Shown: positions 29,785 to 41,527, counted from the first letter of the stretch. The stretch is 64,000 nt of DNA from Pseudoalteromonas sp. MEBiC 03607 (GCF_004792295.1 NZ_SRRY01000001.1:754501-818500); one strand, 5' to 3'. The notes: a model not told the origin generated them from the letters alone. Made by a program: numbers and translations.

Positions 29785-29872
29785 CGCTTTTTCCGAGCGG
29801 GAAATTCGTATAAAATCCGCGAACTTTTATTTCTGCTGGTGCAGGTTTCACTCGTTTAAAGGTTGGTTTAGC

Positions 29873-30685
29873 ATGAATAAACCCTTCGATAAAATTAAGC
29901 TTCATGGCTTTAATAACTTAACTAAGAGCTTAAGCTTTAGTATTTACGATATTTGTTACGCAAAGACTGAACAACAGCGTAAAGAATATATTGAATATAT
30001 CGACGAACAGTATAGTGCTGATCGCCTTACCGATATTTTAGGTGAAGTTGTGGATATTATTGGTGCAAACATCTTGAATGTTTCTCGCCAAGATTACGAT
30101 CCGCAAGGTGCCAGTGTGACAATTCTGATCTCAGAAGAGCCAATTGAGCAGCAAACTACCTATGACGTTGATGAAGCGCCGGGTCCTTTGCCTGAAACTG
30201 TTGTTGCGCACTTAGACAAGAGCCACATCTGTGTTCACACATACCCAGAAGCACATCCTGATGATGGTATTTGTACGTTCCGTGCTGATATTGAAGTATC
30301 AACGTGTGGCATCATCTCGCCATTAAAAGCGTTAAACTTCTTAATTCACAGCCTTGAGTCTGATGTTGTAACAATTGACTACCGCGTACGTGGTTTTACG
30401 CGTGATGTGGATGGTGTTAAGCACTATATCGACCACGCAATTAACTCAATTCAGAACTACATGACTGAAGATACAAAAGAAGCGTACCAAATGATGGACG
30501 TGAACGTGTATCAAGAGAACTTGTTCCACACCAAGATGATGCTAAAAGAAACTGACTTGAATACTTATTTATTCGGTGTTTCTACAGCAGATCTTTCAGA
30601 AGACGAAGAAGAAGAAATTCGTTCTAAGTTAACTCGTGAGATGCAAGAAATCTTCTACGGTCGTAACTTACCAGACACAGAGTAA
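29873..30685 (+). CDS. speD: S-adenosylmethionine decarboxylase proenzyme
   Basis: A 270-residue pyruvoyl enzyme that decarboxylates AdoMet to supply aminopropyl groups for spermidine. Self-cleavage is expected between Lys116 and Ser117 in [14 protein letters not shown], giving beta and alpha chains; the serine becomes the pyruvoyl group. [21 protein letters not shown] holds the catalytic cysteine. It is the long (gammaproteobacterial, E. coli-like) type. No speE follows it; the spermidine-synthase-fold gene at 3862-4551 is far away and not clearly SpeE. Confidence 0.95.
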   Translation: MNKPFDKIKLHGFNNLTKSLSFSIYDICYAKTEQQRKEYIEYIDEQYSADRLTDILGEVVDIIGANILNVSRQDYDPQGASVTILISEEPIEQQTTYDVDEAPGPLPETVVAHLDKSHICVHTYPEAHPDDGICTFRADIEVSTCGIISPLKALNFLIHSLESDVVTIDYRVRGFTRDVDGVKHYIDHAINSIQNYMTEDTKEAYQMMDVNVYQENLFHTKMMLKETDLNTYLFGVSTADLSEDEEEEIRSKLTREMQEIFYGRNLPDTE

Positions 30686-30701
30686 GTAGCCACAAGCTTA
30701 A

Positions 30702-30739
30702 AAAAAACGGCGTGTAATGTATGTTACACGCCGTTTTTT
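30702..30739. terminator. Bidirectional terminator between speD and the M24 peptidase gene
   Basis: A perfect 16-bp stem (30702-30717 with 30724-30739) with A and T tracts on both sides, so it can stop transcription from either direction. Confidence 0.93.
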
Positions 30740-30783
30740 ATTTCAGGCTTAGTGTTGTGGCAGTCGTAACTGCGAACCCTCAG

Positions 30784-32115
30784 TTACTTAATAAGTAGCA
30801 ACTCTGTTTGTCTGCCATCAAGATACCAAACTCCAGAGCTATCAAAAAAAGCATCTTCTTCGAGCATAATACGGATCTCTTTGTTCCAAGGCTCTATAAA
30901 TACAGCATTATTTAACTCAATCGAATACGCCGTATTTAAGTGAAGCGGGTAGTCACCATCGCCAGCAACACCTTGTTGTGAATCCCACATGCCCAATGTT
31001 GTACCTGCTGCGTGGCCATGATAACCAATTGGGTGCGTGTAGATTGTTGGCTTTAATCCTTTAGCAATTGCCTCGGCGCGTGATTCTTTCAGTACTTCGT
31101 TACCGGTTTTACCGATTGCAAAATGTGAAGTAAAAATATCTTGCAATTGATTACCGCGTTTTAATGCGTTTATTAAATACTCGGGTGCTTGTGTTTCATT
31201 TTCTTTTAACACATAAGCATGTTGTTGAGTGTCAGTATTTAAACGCAAATAGGTAATACCAAAATCAACATGCAGCAGATCGCCTGCTTGAATAATTTGC
31301 TCATCACCTTCACTAAAACTGGTCTCATGGTCAAAAGTTGTTTTATCGGCACGTTGTATACTGACGCTTGGGTGAAACCATGTTTGCAGTTTTAATTCCC
31401 TTACCCGCTCTCTAAACCACCAAGTTAAATCTGTGGTTGTAGTTTTACCGACAGTGATGACTTTACTTGAAAAACCCTCAGCAATAATTTGATGCGCAAT
31501 GGCGACCGCTTTTTTATACATTGCTATTTCTTCAGGTATGCGTTGTTCGAGCCAAGCTACCGCGAGGGGCTCTGCAGAAATCAGTTTATTAAGGTATTTA
31601 TTTGGGAGAGCACTTTTAAGTGCATTAAAATCGCTAACAACGAGTCCATCTGCGTGAGCCCAGATTTTTGATGTGTTAAGTGCGATATTTTTGGGTTGAT
31701 ATTGCTCAATCAGTTCAACTAAGGCTAACCATTGATCCGGCTGCTGTTGTTTGTCCCATGCTTTTTTAAATACAGTGCCTATGCTGTAGGGCGCAATTGC
31801 GAGTGCGTCAACTTCGCCTTGTTTATTGAGTGCAAAAACAAGTATGGTTGTTCGCCTTGCAGAAAGCCAAGTTGCCGGTAGAAAGGTTTTTAAAATAGGA
31901 TCTTCATTGTATTCGCGGCTAATCATAAGCCACATATCAATATTATGTTGCTTCATAAGCGTGGGTAAAAGCGTTTTAACCCTAAGCTCTGTGACTTTAT
32001 CTATAAAAGCAGCGCGCTCCTTCATTGGTAGAACCGATAATTCATTCGCCTTAATGGGCAATGCCCACAAGCTACATAGTATTAGCGCTAGCATAATGTT
32101 TGTTTTATTTAGCAC
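30784..32115 (-). CDS. Secreted M24 family metallopeptidase (Xaa-Pro peptidase-like)
   Basis: A 443-residue protein. A signal peptide (to about residue 24, IKA-NE) implies export to the periplasm or beyond. The C-terminal half has a creatinase/aminopeptidase-P fold: LLHVDFGITYLR supplies the Asp pair, and HPIGYHGHAAG and SIELNNAV supply further metal or active-site residues. The usual glutamates are partly shifted (MLEEDAFF near the end). Exported M24 proteins of this type are common in marine gammaproteobacteria; the substrate is not known. Confidence 0.82.
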   Translation of the reverse strand: MLNKTNIMLALILCSLWALPIKANELSVLPMKERAAFIDKVTELRVKTLLPTLMKQHNIDMWLMISREYNEDPILKTFLPATWLSARRTTILVFALNKQGEVDALAIAPYSIGTVFKKAWDKQQQPDQWLALVELIEQYQPKNIALNTSKIWAHADGLVVSDFNALKSALPNKYLNKLISAEPLAVAWLEQRIPEEIAMYKKAVAIAHQIIAEGFSSKVITVGKTTTTDLTWWFRERVRELKLQTWFHPSVSIQRADKTTFDHETSFSEGDEQIIQAGDLLHVDFGITYLRLNTDTQQHAYVLKENETQAPEYLINALKRGNQLQDIFTSHFAIGKTGNEVLKESRAEAIAKGLKPTIYTHPIGYHGHAAGTTLGMWDSQQGVAGDGDYPLHLNTAYSIELNNAVFIEPWNKEIRIMLEEDAFFDSSGVWYLDGRQTELLLIK

Positions 32116-32268
32116 GTTGTTGTTTCCTTTATTATTTTTATAAACTGCTTAAAAACATAGCAACACTCTATACAATAAACGAGTAATTTAAGGTGAATTA
32201 CAGGTTTCTATGCGTAAACTCGCTTGCTAAAGTAAAGGTGTAGATTGGGAATAAAGTTAAGGATAATA

Positions 32269-33735
32269 ATGAATCAGCAGGTATTTTTAGCAAAACAGGT
32301 TCGTGAAAATGAAGGCCCAGCAGCTAAACGGTGTGGTGTAACACTTTATGAGCTAATGGAACGGGCCGGACAAGCGACTTATCAGCATCTACTTAACTAC
32401 TTTCCTGATGCTAAAAAGTTTGTTGTATTAACTGGCGTTGGTAATAACGCTGGTGATGGCTATGTTGTGGCACGCTTAGCTAAACATGCTGGGATGCAGG
32501 TGACGGTTATAGCAGCAAAACCTGAGCAACCCCTTAAAGGGGATGCGCTCACCGCTCAGCAAGCTTGGTTAGAATTAGGTGGGACAATTACTGCAGATCT
32601 AAGCCCCATTAAAACAGCTGACATCATCATTGATGGCTTGCTCGGCACGGGTATTCAAAGCGAGGTGCGAGAGCCATTCGCACAATTAATTAAAGCAGCC
32701 AACGAAAGCCAAGTGCCAGTTGTTGCTATTGACCTCCCCTCAGGCATTAATGCAGACACAGGTGTAGTACAGGGAGTTGCAATAAAAGCAGCGCTCACCG
32801 TCACCTTTGTGGGAATTAAACAAGGTTTAGTAACTGGGCAAGGACGAGCACATACAGGAGAGCTTGAGTTTGCAGACTTAGCTATTCAAGATGCCTTTTT
32901 ACAATTGACGACACCTACTGCAGAGCTAATCAATTATAAGGCCCTGTCAAGGCTTCCCAAGCGCGATAACAACAGCCATAAAACCAGTCATGGTAAATTG
33001 CTGTGCATTGGTGGTAATGCTGGCACCGCAGGCGCAATTCGTTTAACTGCTGAAGCCGCTCTTCGCACAGGTGCGGGCATGGTTAAAGTGTATACCCATA
33101 GCAGTTCTATTCTGCCAGTGAGCATTGGGCGGCCTGAGATTATGGTTACCGATACACATTTAATTAGTGCGCTTGAATGGGCGAGTTGCATTGCTATTGG
33201 TCCTGGGCTTGGACAGGACGCGTGGTCCGAAACAACCTTTGAAACGGTCATGCAGTATTGCTTTACTAATAATAAGCCATTGGTTATTGATGCTGATGCA
33301 CTTAATTTAATAGCTCAGCATGCTTCTTCATTTCCATTAGCCAATACGGTTATAACACCGCATCCCGGTGAGGCTGCAAGACTGCTTAATTGTCACGCCA
33401 ACGATATTGAAGAAAATCGCTTTCATGCGGTAAAGCAGCTTGCACGCAGCTATACCACTACTTGTGTACTCAAAGGTGCTGGCAGTTTAATTGCAGACAA
33501 GAATCAAACATGGGTGTGTACAGATGGAAATCCTGCACTTGCCGTTGGCGGCAGTGGTGATGTTTTAACAGGTATCATCGCGGCACTTATCGCACAGGGG
33601 CTAACTACCCAGCAAGCAGCCTGCCTAGGGGTCTGCTTACATGCGAAAGCGGGTGATATCGCCGCTGAGCGCGATGGTGAGCGTGGTATGTTGCCAAGTG
33701 ACTTGTTCGCGATAGTGAGGGAGTTGGTTAACTGA
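32269..33735 (+). CDS. nnr: Bifunctional NAD(P)H-hydrate epimerase/ADP-dependent dehydratase
   Basis: A 488-residue repair enzyme for hydrated NADH and NADPH. The N-terminal YjeF domain (about 1-215; GVGNNAGDGYVVARL) epimerises the hydrate, and the C-terminal ribokinase-like domain (CIGGNAGTAGAIRL; ALAVGGSGDVLTG) dehydrates it using ADP. I chose the ATG at 32269, preceded by AAGGAT, because the protein then starts MNQQVFLAKQVRE as homologues do. In enterobacteria nnr heads the tsaE-amiB-mutL run; here that run is 8 kb away, separated by groESL, dsbD and accBC. Confidence 0.94.
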   Translation: MNQQVFLAKQVRENEGPAAKRCGVTLYELMERAGQATYQHLLNYFPDAKKFVVLTGVGNNAGDGYVVARLAKHAGMQVTVIAAKPEQPLKGDALTAQQAWLELGGTITADLSPIKTADIIIDGLLGTGIQSEVREPFAQLIKAANESQVPVVAIDLPSGINADTGVVQGVAIKAALTVTFVGIKQGLVTGQGRAHTGELEFADLAIQDAFLQLTTPTAELINYKALSRLPKRDNNSHKTSHGKLLCIGGNAGTAGAIRLTAEAALRTGAGMVKVYTHSSSILPVSIGRPEIMVTDTHLISALEWASCIAIGPGLGQDAWSETTFETVMQYCFTNNKPLVIDADALNLIAQHASSFPLANTVITPHPGEAARLLNCHANDIEENRFHAVKQLARSYTTTCVLKGAGSLIADKNQTWVCTDGNPALAVGGSGDVLTGIIAALIAQGLTTQQAACLGVCLHAKAGDIAAERDGERGMLPSDLFAIVRELVN

Positions 33736-33760
33736 GTGGTCAGTTTCTAATAGCTAAAAG

Positions 33761-33786
33761 AAAACCCAGCCGAAGCTGGGTTTTTT
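33761..33786. terminator. Bidirectional terminator between nnr and groEL
   Basis: A perfect 10-bp stem (AAAACCCAGC/GCTGGGTTTT) with a CGAA tetraloop; T-rich on both strands. Confidence 0.92.
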
Positions 33787-33809
33787 AAGCAAGATTTTTG
33801 GGGGGATGA

Positions 33810-35459
<1,650 letters not shown>

Positions 35460-35507
35460 TTAATTCCTCTTAAATTCTGTAAACGGGTTGCTAAACGAAA
35501 AGTAGGA

Positions 35508-35795
35508 TTAGCCTACAATGCCTAGAATGTTATCTTCACGCATGATCAGGTACTCTTGACCTTCGATCTTTTCAGCTTTTTCAACATAAGAGCCGAACAG
35601 CACAGTGTCACCGGCTTTAACTTCTAATGCTCTTACTTCACCGTTGTCTAAAACACGGCCATTACCAACAGCGATAACTTCTCCGCGAGTTGATTTTTCA
35701 GCTGCAGAGCCAGTTAATACAATACCGCCAGCAGACTTAGTTTCTTCTTCTAGACGCTTAACGATGACGCGATCATGTAAAGGACGAATGTTCAT
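35508..35795 (-). CDS. groES: Co-chaperonin GroES
   Basis: A 95-residue co-chaperonin forming the heptameric lid of GroEL. The mobile loop ([20 protein letters not shown]) and the opening [14 protein letters not shown] are typical. A ribosome binding site (TTAGGAGAAC) precedes the ATG. A heat-shock promoter lies about 100 bp upstream. Confidence 0.99.
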   Translation of the reverse strand: MNIRPLHDRVIVKRLEEETKSAGGIVLTGSAAEKSTRGEVIAVGNGRVLDNGEVRALEVKAGDTVLFGSYVEKAEKIEGQEYLIMREDNILGIVG

Positions 35796-35861
35796 TTATT
35801 TAGTTCTCCTAACAGTTTCTGAACAGTACAGAAAAAATCTTGTGTTATTGCAGGGGAGTGC

Positions 35862-35908
35862 TAAGCCACCCGTTGCGTTTCATTGCCTTCATTAATGGGG
35901 GTGGCTTA
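35862..35908. repeat. 10-bp inverted repeat overlapping the groES promoter
   Basis: TAAGCCACCC (35862-35871) and GGGTGGCTTA (35899-35908) are perfect inverted copies separated by 27 bp. The copy at 35899-35908 lies across the spacer/-10 junction of the sigma32 promoter, and the other lies in the expected early transcribed region. It could be an operator. Confidence 0.6.
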
Positions 35909-35920
35909 AAAAAATCCAAG
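35892..35920 (-). promoter_or_regulatory. Sigma32-type heat-shock promoter of groESL
   Basis: On the minus strand CTTGGAT (35914-35920) and CCCCATTAA (35892-35900) are separated by 13 bp, close to the sigma32 consensus CTTGAAA-N11-16-CCCCATnTA. Confidence 0.8.
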
Positions 35921-35938
35921 TACAAAAATTAAAAAATT

Positions 35939-36415
35939 TTAATCTTTTCGCTCAAATTCACCATCAATAGTTGTCGGTTGATGAGTTGGCTCTTCGTGTT
36001 GGGGTGCTTTACTGTGGTATTGAAAGTGTGCAGAGCCTTGATTCGCTTGCGAACTCATGCGCACAGTTGCATGGCTGGCAAGGCTTGCAGCTAATTTATT
36101 ACGTATTGCTGGGGTAAGTAATAAAAAGCCAAAAAAGTCTGTCATTATGCCAGGAGTCATTAATAACACTCCGGCAATAATCACACACAAGCCAGTAAAT
36201 AATTCTTTCGCAGGCATTTGCCCTTGCGCCATTTGTAGTTGCACATTTTGGATTGCTCCCATGCCTTGCTGCTTCACTAATTTGGCACCAACAATGGCCG
36301 TGACGATAACTAGCGCTATGGTGGCAAACCCGCCAATGACTTCACTCACTTGAATAAGTAAGGCAATCTCCACAATCGGCACTAAAATAAATAACAAAAA
36401 CAAAAATCTAAACAT
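35939..36415 (-). CDS. fxsA: FxsA family membrane protein
   Basis: A 158-residue inner-membrane protein with the FxsA core: hydrophobic segments at residues 1-20, 25-45 and 75-100 (RFLFLLFILVPIVEIALLIQV; LLMTPGIMTDFFGFLLL), then a polar His/Gln-rich tail. E. coli FxsA (suppressor of F exclusion) affects T7 exclusion by F plasmids; its cellular role is not defined. I chose the ATG at 36415 (AGAGAG in front) because the protein then begins directly with the conserved membrane segment. It lies upstream of groES, a common order in gammaproteobacteria. Confidence 0.9.
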   Translation of the reverse strand: MFRFLFLLFILVPIVEIALLIQVSEVIGGFATIALVIVTAIVGAKLVKQQGMGAIQNVQLQMAQGQMPAKELFTGLCVIIAGVLLMTPGIMTDFFGFLLLTPAIRNKLAASLASHATVRMSSQANQGSAHFQYHSKAPQHEEPTHQPTTIDGEFERKD

Positions 36416-36576
36416 AACGCTCTCTAAAAATGTCACTCTCTTTGGAGTCAATGAAATATAAGTTGGGGTGATCGGGTCTTTTTTCAAGCTGGAGCCATGG
36501 ATCACCTAGCTCGCTACACATTATTGCTGCTATCAGCTACTATGGTGCGACTCACGTGATCAAAAAAAGGTTCCTT

Positions 36577-36897
36577 ATGAATACGCATTATCGACTGATT
36601 TTTACTACTTGTGCGAATGAAGCTGAGGCTCGTCAGCTGGCTCAACACCTAGTGAAAGAAAAGCTAGCTGCCTGTGTTAATATTCTGCCTACTATCGAAT
36701 CTATCTATATGTGGGAAGGCGAGTTAACGCAAGCGACAGAGAGTAAATTACTGATCAAAACTAAATCAGAAAAAATGAATGAGGTGATCCAAACTATCAA
36801 GAAATTGCATAGTTATGAGGTCCCTGAGATTCAGGTCGTTGATGTAGCAACAGGCAATTTAGCCTATTTTAATTGGATGGATGAGGTACTTAATTAA
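36577..36897 (+). CDS. cutA: Divalent-cation tolerance protein CutA
   Basis: A 106-residue trimeric PII-like protein linked to copper tolerance. The family blocks are LAACVNILPTIESIYMWEG and HSYEVPEIQVVDV. The ATG at 36577 is preceded by AAAGG. The stop codon overlaps the dsbD start by 1 nt, so the two are translated together; cutA-dsbD linkage is known from enterobacteria. Confidence 0.95.
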   Translation: MNTHYRLIFTTCANEAEARQLAQHLVKEKLAACVNILPTIESIYMWEGELTQATESKLLIKTKSEKMNEVIQTIKKLHSYEVPEIQVVDVATGNLAYFNWMDEVLN

Positions 36898-38726
36898 TGC
36901 GATCGTTCCTTTTATTACTTTGCGCACTGTGGTTATTGCCTGCAAGCGCAAGTAATAGCAATTTACTTGGTAATTTACTGCAGCAACCGGCAGAACACAC
37001 CTTTCTCCCTGTTGATAAAGCCTTTGTTTTTGATTTTGATCAGCAAGGTAAAACCTTATTCATTGGTTGGGATATAGCGCCCGATTATTATCTTTATAAA
37101 AAGAAAGTCGAAATTATTGCCAAGGGAGCTGATATAGAGGTGCCTGAGCTTGGTAAAGGCGTCATTATTGAAGATGAGTTTTTTGGTAAGACCGAAGTAT
37201 TTTTTGATTCATTAAGTGTGATAACAAAAGTAAGCAACATCACAGATGGGGCAGTTGTTAAAGTTCGTTTTCAAGGCTGTGCCGAAGCGGGGTTATGTTA
37301 TCCGCCAGAAGTGAGAACCATTCCTTTATCTGTGATTGCTGGTGAGCAAGTATCGCAAACTGCAGATGCTGGCAATGCATTGGCTGCATTAACACAAGCC
37401 GCAGAGGTAAATGACGCATCATCAGCGCCTTCTCAAGAAGTATCAAAACCAGTTGGTGAGCAGTCATATACCGATAAACTAGCGTCACAAGGTTTACTAA
37501 CGAACCTAGTTATCTTCTTTTTAGTCGGTGTTGGTCTGGCTTTTACACCATGCGTATTCCCAATGTTTCCGATTTTGTCGAGCCTTATTGCAGGTCAGCA
37601 GAATTTATCGACTAAAAAAGCGTTTTCGCTGTCGTTTGTTTATGTGCAAGGGATGGCAGTTACCTATGCAGCACTGGGCTTAGTGGTTGCATCTTTAGGT
37701 GGGCAAGTACAAGGGTATTTGCAGCATCCTACAGTACTAATCAGCTTTAGTATCTTATTTGTATTGCTAGCAATGTCGATGTTTGGCTGGTACGAAATTA
37801 AACTGCCAAGCGGCATGATGAATAAACTCACTCAGGTTAGCAACCAGCAAAAAGGCGGCAACTATGTTGGCGTATTTATGATGGGTGTACTGTCTGGCTT
37901 AATTGCTTCACCTTGTACTACTGCACCACTGTCAGCTGCATTGCTTTATGTTGCACAAAGTGGTGATTATTTAGTGGGAGGTTTAACTTTGTATGTACTG
38001 AGCTTAGGCATGGGACTGCCTTTATTATTGCTAGGTACATCAGGTGGTAAACTGCTTCCTAAAGCCGGTGGTTGGATGGAACAAGTGAAAACGTTATTCG
38101 GTTTCATCATGCTAGTTGTGCCGCTAATTCTGCTAGAGCGCATTGTTGATATCGAGATCATTTGGTTAATGGCTGGTTTATTAGCACTTGCTACAGCCTT
38201 GTACTTACATCATTGGCAAAGTGGTCAATCGCAAGGTAAGTTAAAAACAGCATTATGGTTTGCTGCAACCTTACTGGTTGTGACTGGGGCGAGTTTAACG
38301 AAAAATTATTTTTGGCCTACTAAAGCGGCGGTTGCACAAGCTGAAGTGCAAACACATGGTTTTAGACAAGTTGCTAATTTAAGTGAATTGAAAGAAGAGA
38401 TTGCAAAGGCAAGTAGCGAAGGGCGCTTAGTAATGGTCGACTTATACGCTGACTGGTGCGTCGCGTGTAAAGAGTTTGAACACTACACGTTTCCTGATGC
38501 TAAAGTACAAGAACAATTTGCGCACTTTGAGTTAATCCAAATCGATTTAACCGAAAGTGATGCAAAAACCATTGAGCTAATGGAAGAATACACAGTATTC
38601 GGGTTACCCAGCATTTTGTTCTTTGACAGCCAAGGTAATGAGCTTTTAGAGCAACGTGTAACAGGCTTTTTAAATGCCAAAGACTTTGCAGAACATCTGT
38701 CAAAAGTGCGAAATACTGCTAAATAA
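36897..38726 (+). CDS. dsbD: Thiol:disulfide interchange protein DsbD
   Basis: A 609-residue inner-membrane protein passing electrons from cytoplasmic thioredoxin to periplasmic DsbC, DsbG and cytochrome c maturation proteins. A signal peptide leads to the periplasmic N-domain (Cys pair in FQGCAEAGLCYPP), then eight membrane segments with redox cysteines in TPCVFPMFPIL and SPCTTAPLSAAL, and a thioredoxin-like C-domain (DWCVACKEFE). All three cysteine pairs are intact. The linker after the N-domain is somewhat long. Confidence 0.97.
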   Translation: MRSFLLLLCALWLLPASASNSNLLGNLLQQPAEHTFLPVDKAFVFDFDQQGKTLFIGWDIAPDYYLYKKKVEIIAKGADIEVPELGKGVIIEDEFFGKTEVFFDSLSVITKVSNITDGAVVKVRFQGCAEAGLCYPPEVRTIPLSVIAGEQVSQTADAGNALAALTQAAEVNDASSAPSQEVSKPVGEQSYTDKLASQGLLTNLVIFFLVGVGLAFTPCVFPMFPILSSLIAGQQNLSTKKAFSLSFVYVQGMAVTYAALGLVVASLGGQVQGYLQHPTVLISFSILFVLLAMSMFGWYEIKLPSGMMNKLTQVSNQQKGGNYVGVFMMGVLSGLIASPCTTAPLSAALLYVAQSGDYLVGGLTLYVLSLGMGLPLLLLGTSGGKLLPKAGGWMEQVKTLFGFIMLVVPLILLERIVDIEIIWLMAGLLALATALYLHHWQSGQSQGKLKTALWFAATLLVVTGASLTKNYFWPTKAAVAQAEVQTHGFRQVANLSELKEEIAKASSEGRLVMVDLYADWCVACKEFEHYTFPDAKVQEQFAHFELIQIDLTESDAKTIELMEEYTVFGLPSILFFDSQGNELLEQRVTGFLNAKDFAEHLSKVRNTAK

Positions 38727-38749
38727 ACGCAAACGTGCTAGAAAATAGC

Positions 38750-38778
38750 AAAACGCCACTCATCTGAGTGGCGTTTTT
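38750..38778 (+). terminator. Terminator of cutA-dsbD
   Basis: A perfect 12-bp stem (AAAACGCCACTC/GAGTGGCGTTTT) with a 4-nt loop and T run. Confidence 0.93.
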
Positions 38779-38933
38779 GTTTCTCACTAAGAAAAAGTAC
38801 TCAAACTAAAAGTAAATGAGTGATTTTTGTTGTAAAAGTTCAATTAAACAGCAAGAGAATACAGTGATTAACCCTGTTGTGTGCCTTGCTATGCCTACAT
38901 TTGCTTTGTGCTATGAGTGATTAGACCAGTATT

Positions 38934-38964
38934 TTGCTGCTATTTACGTCGAAATATCTATAAT
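38934..38964 (+). promoter_or_regulatory. Candidate promoter of aroQ-accB-accC
   Basis: A perfect TATAAT lies 19 bp after TTGCTG. The spacer is longer than ideal. Confidence 0.4.
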
Positions 38965-39074
38965 AGGTGGTTAACGTGAGAAATAGTTGCTATTTTACAT
39001 CGATACGCTTAGGTTAAGCGTGGGTTTATGATGAATATGGTTAAACTGCTTACTTAAAGGATATATCGCGTATT

Positions 39075-39527
39075 ATGGCTGCAAAATTCAAACTTTTAGT
39101 TCTTAATGGGCCAAATTTAAACATGCTTGGCAAGCGTGAACCAGAAAAGTACGGCACCCAATCTCTTGATGAGATTATCGCTGAACTTAGTCAGGTTGCT
39201 GCGGGTCACAATGTTGATTTAACGCATTTTCAAAGTAACAGTGAAGCTGCATTAATAGAGCGAATTCACGATGCATGGCAAGTGGTTGATGCAATTATTA
39301 TTAACCCTGCCGCATTTACGCATACAAGCGTTGCCTTACGGGATGCATTACTCAGTGTAAACATTCCCTTTTACGAGGTGCATTTAAGTAATGTGCACGC
39401 ACGGGAGGCATTTCGTCATCATTCGTATTTTTCGGATGTGGCACAAGGCATTATCGTAGGATTAGGAGCAATGGGTTATAAAGTAGCACTTGAAGCTGCG
39501 GTTAGCCGGTTGCAAAACACACATTAA
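39075..39527 (+). CDS. aroQ: Type II 3-dehydroquinate dehydratase
   Basis: A 150-residue dodecameric enzyme of the shikimate pathway that dehydrates 3-dehydroquinate. The family blocks are [17 protein letters not shown], with the loop arginine and nearby tyrosine, [17 protein letters not shown], and the catalytic histidine in [17 protein letters not shown]. It is the first gene before accB, the usual arrangement in gammaproteobacteria. Confidence 0.97.
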   Translation: MAAKFKLLVLNGPNLNMLGKREPEKYGTQSLDEIIAELSQVAAGHNVDLTHFQSNSEAALIERIHDAWQVVDAIIINPAAFTHTSVALRDALLSVNIPFYEVHLSNVHAREAFRHHSYFSDVAQGIIVGLGAMGYKVALEAAVSRLQNTH

Positions 39528-39557
39528 TTTTAAATAAAACTTACAGGCGGGTCGTTC

Positions 39558-40022
39558 ATGGATATTCGCAAGATCAAAAAACTTATCGAACTAGTAGAAG
39601 AATCTGGTATTGCTGAATTAGAAATCACTGAAGGTGAAGAATCAGTACGCATTAATCGTAACAACATGAGTGCAGCGCCTGCAATGCAGTATGCTCCTCA
39701 ACAGTACGCAGCGCCTGCACCAGCGCCAGCAGCTCCTGCTCCTGCAGCAGAAGCGCCAGCGGCAGACGCAGCACCAGCAGCACCAACAGGTCATCAAGTT
39801 AAATCGCCTATGGTTGGTTCTTTCTACTCAGCAGCTTCTCCTGAAGCAGCACCTTATGTAGAAGTAGGTTCTAAAGTAAATGTTGGCGATACGTTATGTA
39901 TCGTTGAAGCAATGAAGATGATGAACCAAATCGAATCTGATAAAGCAGGCACAGTAAAAGCTATCTTAGTTGAAAATGGCGAGCCAGTAGAATTCGATCA
40001 ACCTTTATTCATCATTGAATAA
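39558..40022 (+). CDS. accB: Biotin carboxyl carrier protein of acetyl-CoA carboxylase
   Basis: A 154-residue carrier that holds biotin for acetyl-CoA carboxylase, the first step of fatty-acid synthesis. An N-terminal helix is followed by an Ala/Pro-rich flexible linker (about 48-77) and the biotinyl domain; the biotinylated lysine is Lys120 in VEAMKMMN. It is followed by accC after 23 bp. Confidence 0.97.
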   Translation: MDIRKIKKLIELVEESGIAELEITEGEESVRINRNNMSAAPAMQYAPQQYAAPAPAPAAPAPAAEAPAADAAPAAPTGHQVKSPMVGSFYSAASPEAAPYVEVGSKVNVGDTLCIVEAMKMMNQIESDKAGTVKAILVENGEPVEFDQPLFIIE

Positions 40023-40045
40023 CAGCGCAACAAAAGGCCAACTCT

Positions 40046-41386
40046 ATGTTAGATAAAGTAGTCATTGCAAACCGAGGTGAAATTGCACTTCGCGTACTGC
40101 GCGCCTGCAAAGAGCTTGGGATCAAAACTGTTGCTGTGCATTCAACGGCAGACCGTGATCTTAAGCACGTGTTACTGGCAGACGAAACAATTTGTATTGG
40201 TAAACCGGCAGCAAGTGAAAGTTACCTAGATATTCCGCGCATTATTGCAGCGGCAGAAGTAACAGACGCAGTTGCTATTCACCCAGGTTATGGTTTCCTT
40301 TCTGAAAATGCAGACTTTGCTGATCAAGTTGAGCAAAGTGGCTTTGTATTTATCGGCCCTAGAGGCGACACTATTCGTTTAATGGGTGATAAAGTTTCTG
40401 CAATCGAAGCGATGCGTAAAGCCGGTGTACCTTGTGTACCAGGTTCTGATGGCCCATTAACGGCAGACAGCGAGCGTAATATTCAAATCGCTAAGCGTAT
40501 TGGTTACCCTGTAATCATTAAAGCAGCAGGCGGCGGCGGTGGTCGTGGTATGCGTGTTGTTCGCAGCGAAAAAGAACTAATCGATTCAATCGCTCTTACT
40601 CAGCAAGAAGCAAAGCAATTCTTCGGTAATGGCATGGTTTACATGGAAAAATTCCTTGAAAACCCTCGTCACATCGAAGTTCAAGTACTTGCTGATGGTC
40701 AAGGCAATGCAGTTCACTTAGGTGAGCGTGATTGTTCAATGCAACGTCGTCACCAAAAAGTTGTTGAAGAGGCTCCAGCGCCAGGTATCACAGCTGAGAT
40801 GCGTAAGTTCATCGGTGACCGTTGTACTCGTGCATGTATCGAAATTGGTTATCGCGGTGCAGGTACGTTCGAATTCTTATATGAAAACGGCGAGTTCTAT
40901 TTCATCGAAATGAATACCCGTATTCAGGTTGAGCACCCAGTAACAGAAATGGTCACTGGCGTTGACTTAATCAAAGAGCAGTTAAAAATTGCAGCTGGCC
41001 AACCATTATCATTCACTCAAGAAGATGTGGTTATTCGTGGTCACGCAATTGAGTGTCGTATTAATGCGGAAGACCCAGAAACATTTATTCCATCACCAGG
41101 TAAAATCACGCGATTCCACCCTGCTGGCGGTTTAGGTATTCGTTGGGACAGCCACATCTATGCAGATTACACAGTACCACCTCATTACGATTCAATGATT
41201 GGTAAGCTGATCTGTTACGGTGAAAACCGTGATGTAGCAATTGCTCGTTCACGCAATGCGTTAAACGAATTAGTGATTGATGGCATCAAGACCAATACGC
41301 CACTGCACAAGAAAATCTTGGCAGATGAGAACTTCCAAAACGGTGGTACAAACATCCACTACCTTGAGAAGAAACTCGGTCTGTAA
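40046..41386 (+). CDS. accC: Biotin carboxylase subunit of acetyl-CoA carboxylase
   Basis: A 446-residue ATP-grasp enzyme that carboxylates the biotin on AccB. The glycine-rich lid [13 protein letters not shown], the [17 protein letters not shown] block and the active-site [16 protein letters not shown] are all present. Its length matches E. coli AccC. It is the last gene of aroQ-accB-accC, and a strong terminator follows. Confidence 0.98.
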   Translation: MLDKVVIANRGEIALRVLRACKELGIKTVAVHSTADRDLKHVLLADETICIGKPAASESYLDIPRIIAAAEVTDAVAIHPGYGFLSENADFADQVEQSGFVFIGPRGDTIRLMGDKVSAIEAMRKAGVPCVPGSDGPLTADSERNIQIAKRIGYPVIIKAAGGGGGRGMRVVRSEKELIDSIALTQQEAKQFFGNGMVYMEKFLENPRHIEVQVLADGQGNAVHLGERDCSMQRRHQKVVEEAPAPGITAEMRKFIGDRCTRACIEIGYRGAGTFEFLYENGEFYFIEMNTRIQVEHPVTEMVTGVDLIKEQLKIAAGQPLSFTQEDVVIRGHAIECRINAEDPETFIPSPGKITRFHPAGGLGIRWDSHIYADYTVPPHYDSMIGKLICYGENRDVAIARSRNALNELVIDGIKTNTPLHKKILADENFQNGGTNIHYLEKKLGL

Positions 41387-41404
41387 AAAAATTCTGTTTA
41401 AGCT

Positions 41405-41433
41405 AAAAAGCCGGCAACTTTGCCGGCTTTTTT
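41405..41433 (+). terminator. Terminator of accBC
   Basis: A perfect 12-bp stem (AAAAAGCCGGCA/TGCCGGCTTTTT) with a 4-nt loop and T run. Confidence 0.94.
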
Positions 41434-41527
41434 ATGTCAAATTAGGCATAAGAGCGGCTCTCGCCTTATAAAAATTATCTGGTATGATTAACAAAGTAAT
41501 GTGTTTTTAGTTTTTCATGAGGTAACA

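Larger units (their letters stand above)
38727..39074. other. 348-bp region between dsbD and aroQ
   Basis: It begins with the dsbD terminator and contains a candidate promoter for aroQ-accBC about 110 bp before the aroQ start, leaving a leader of roughly 100 nt. In E. coli accBC expression is controlled in its long leader, so this one may be regulatory too. The ribosome binding site is AAAGGAT. No gene is visible. Confidence 0.5.

Noticed and set aside
35856-35864. GAGTGCTAA, one half of a CIRCE (HrcA) operator, in the groES leader.
   Set aside because: The matching TTAGCACTC half at 9 bp spacing is absent, and most gammaproteobacteria use sigma32 instead of HrcA.
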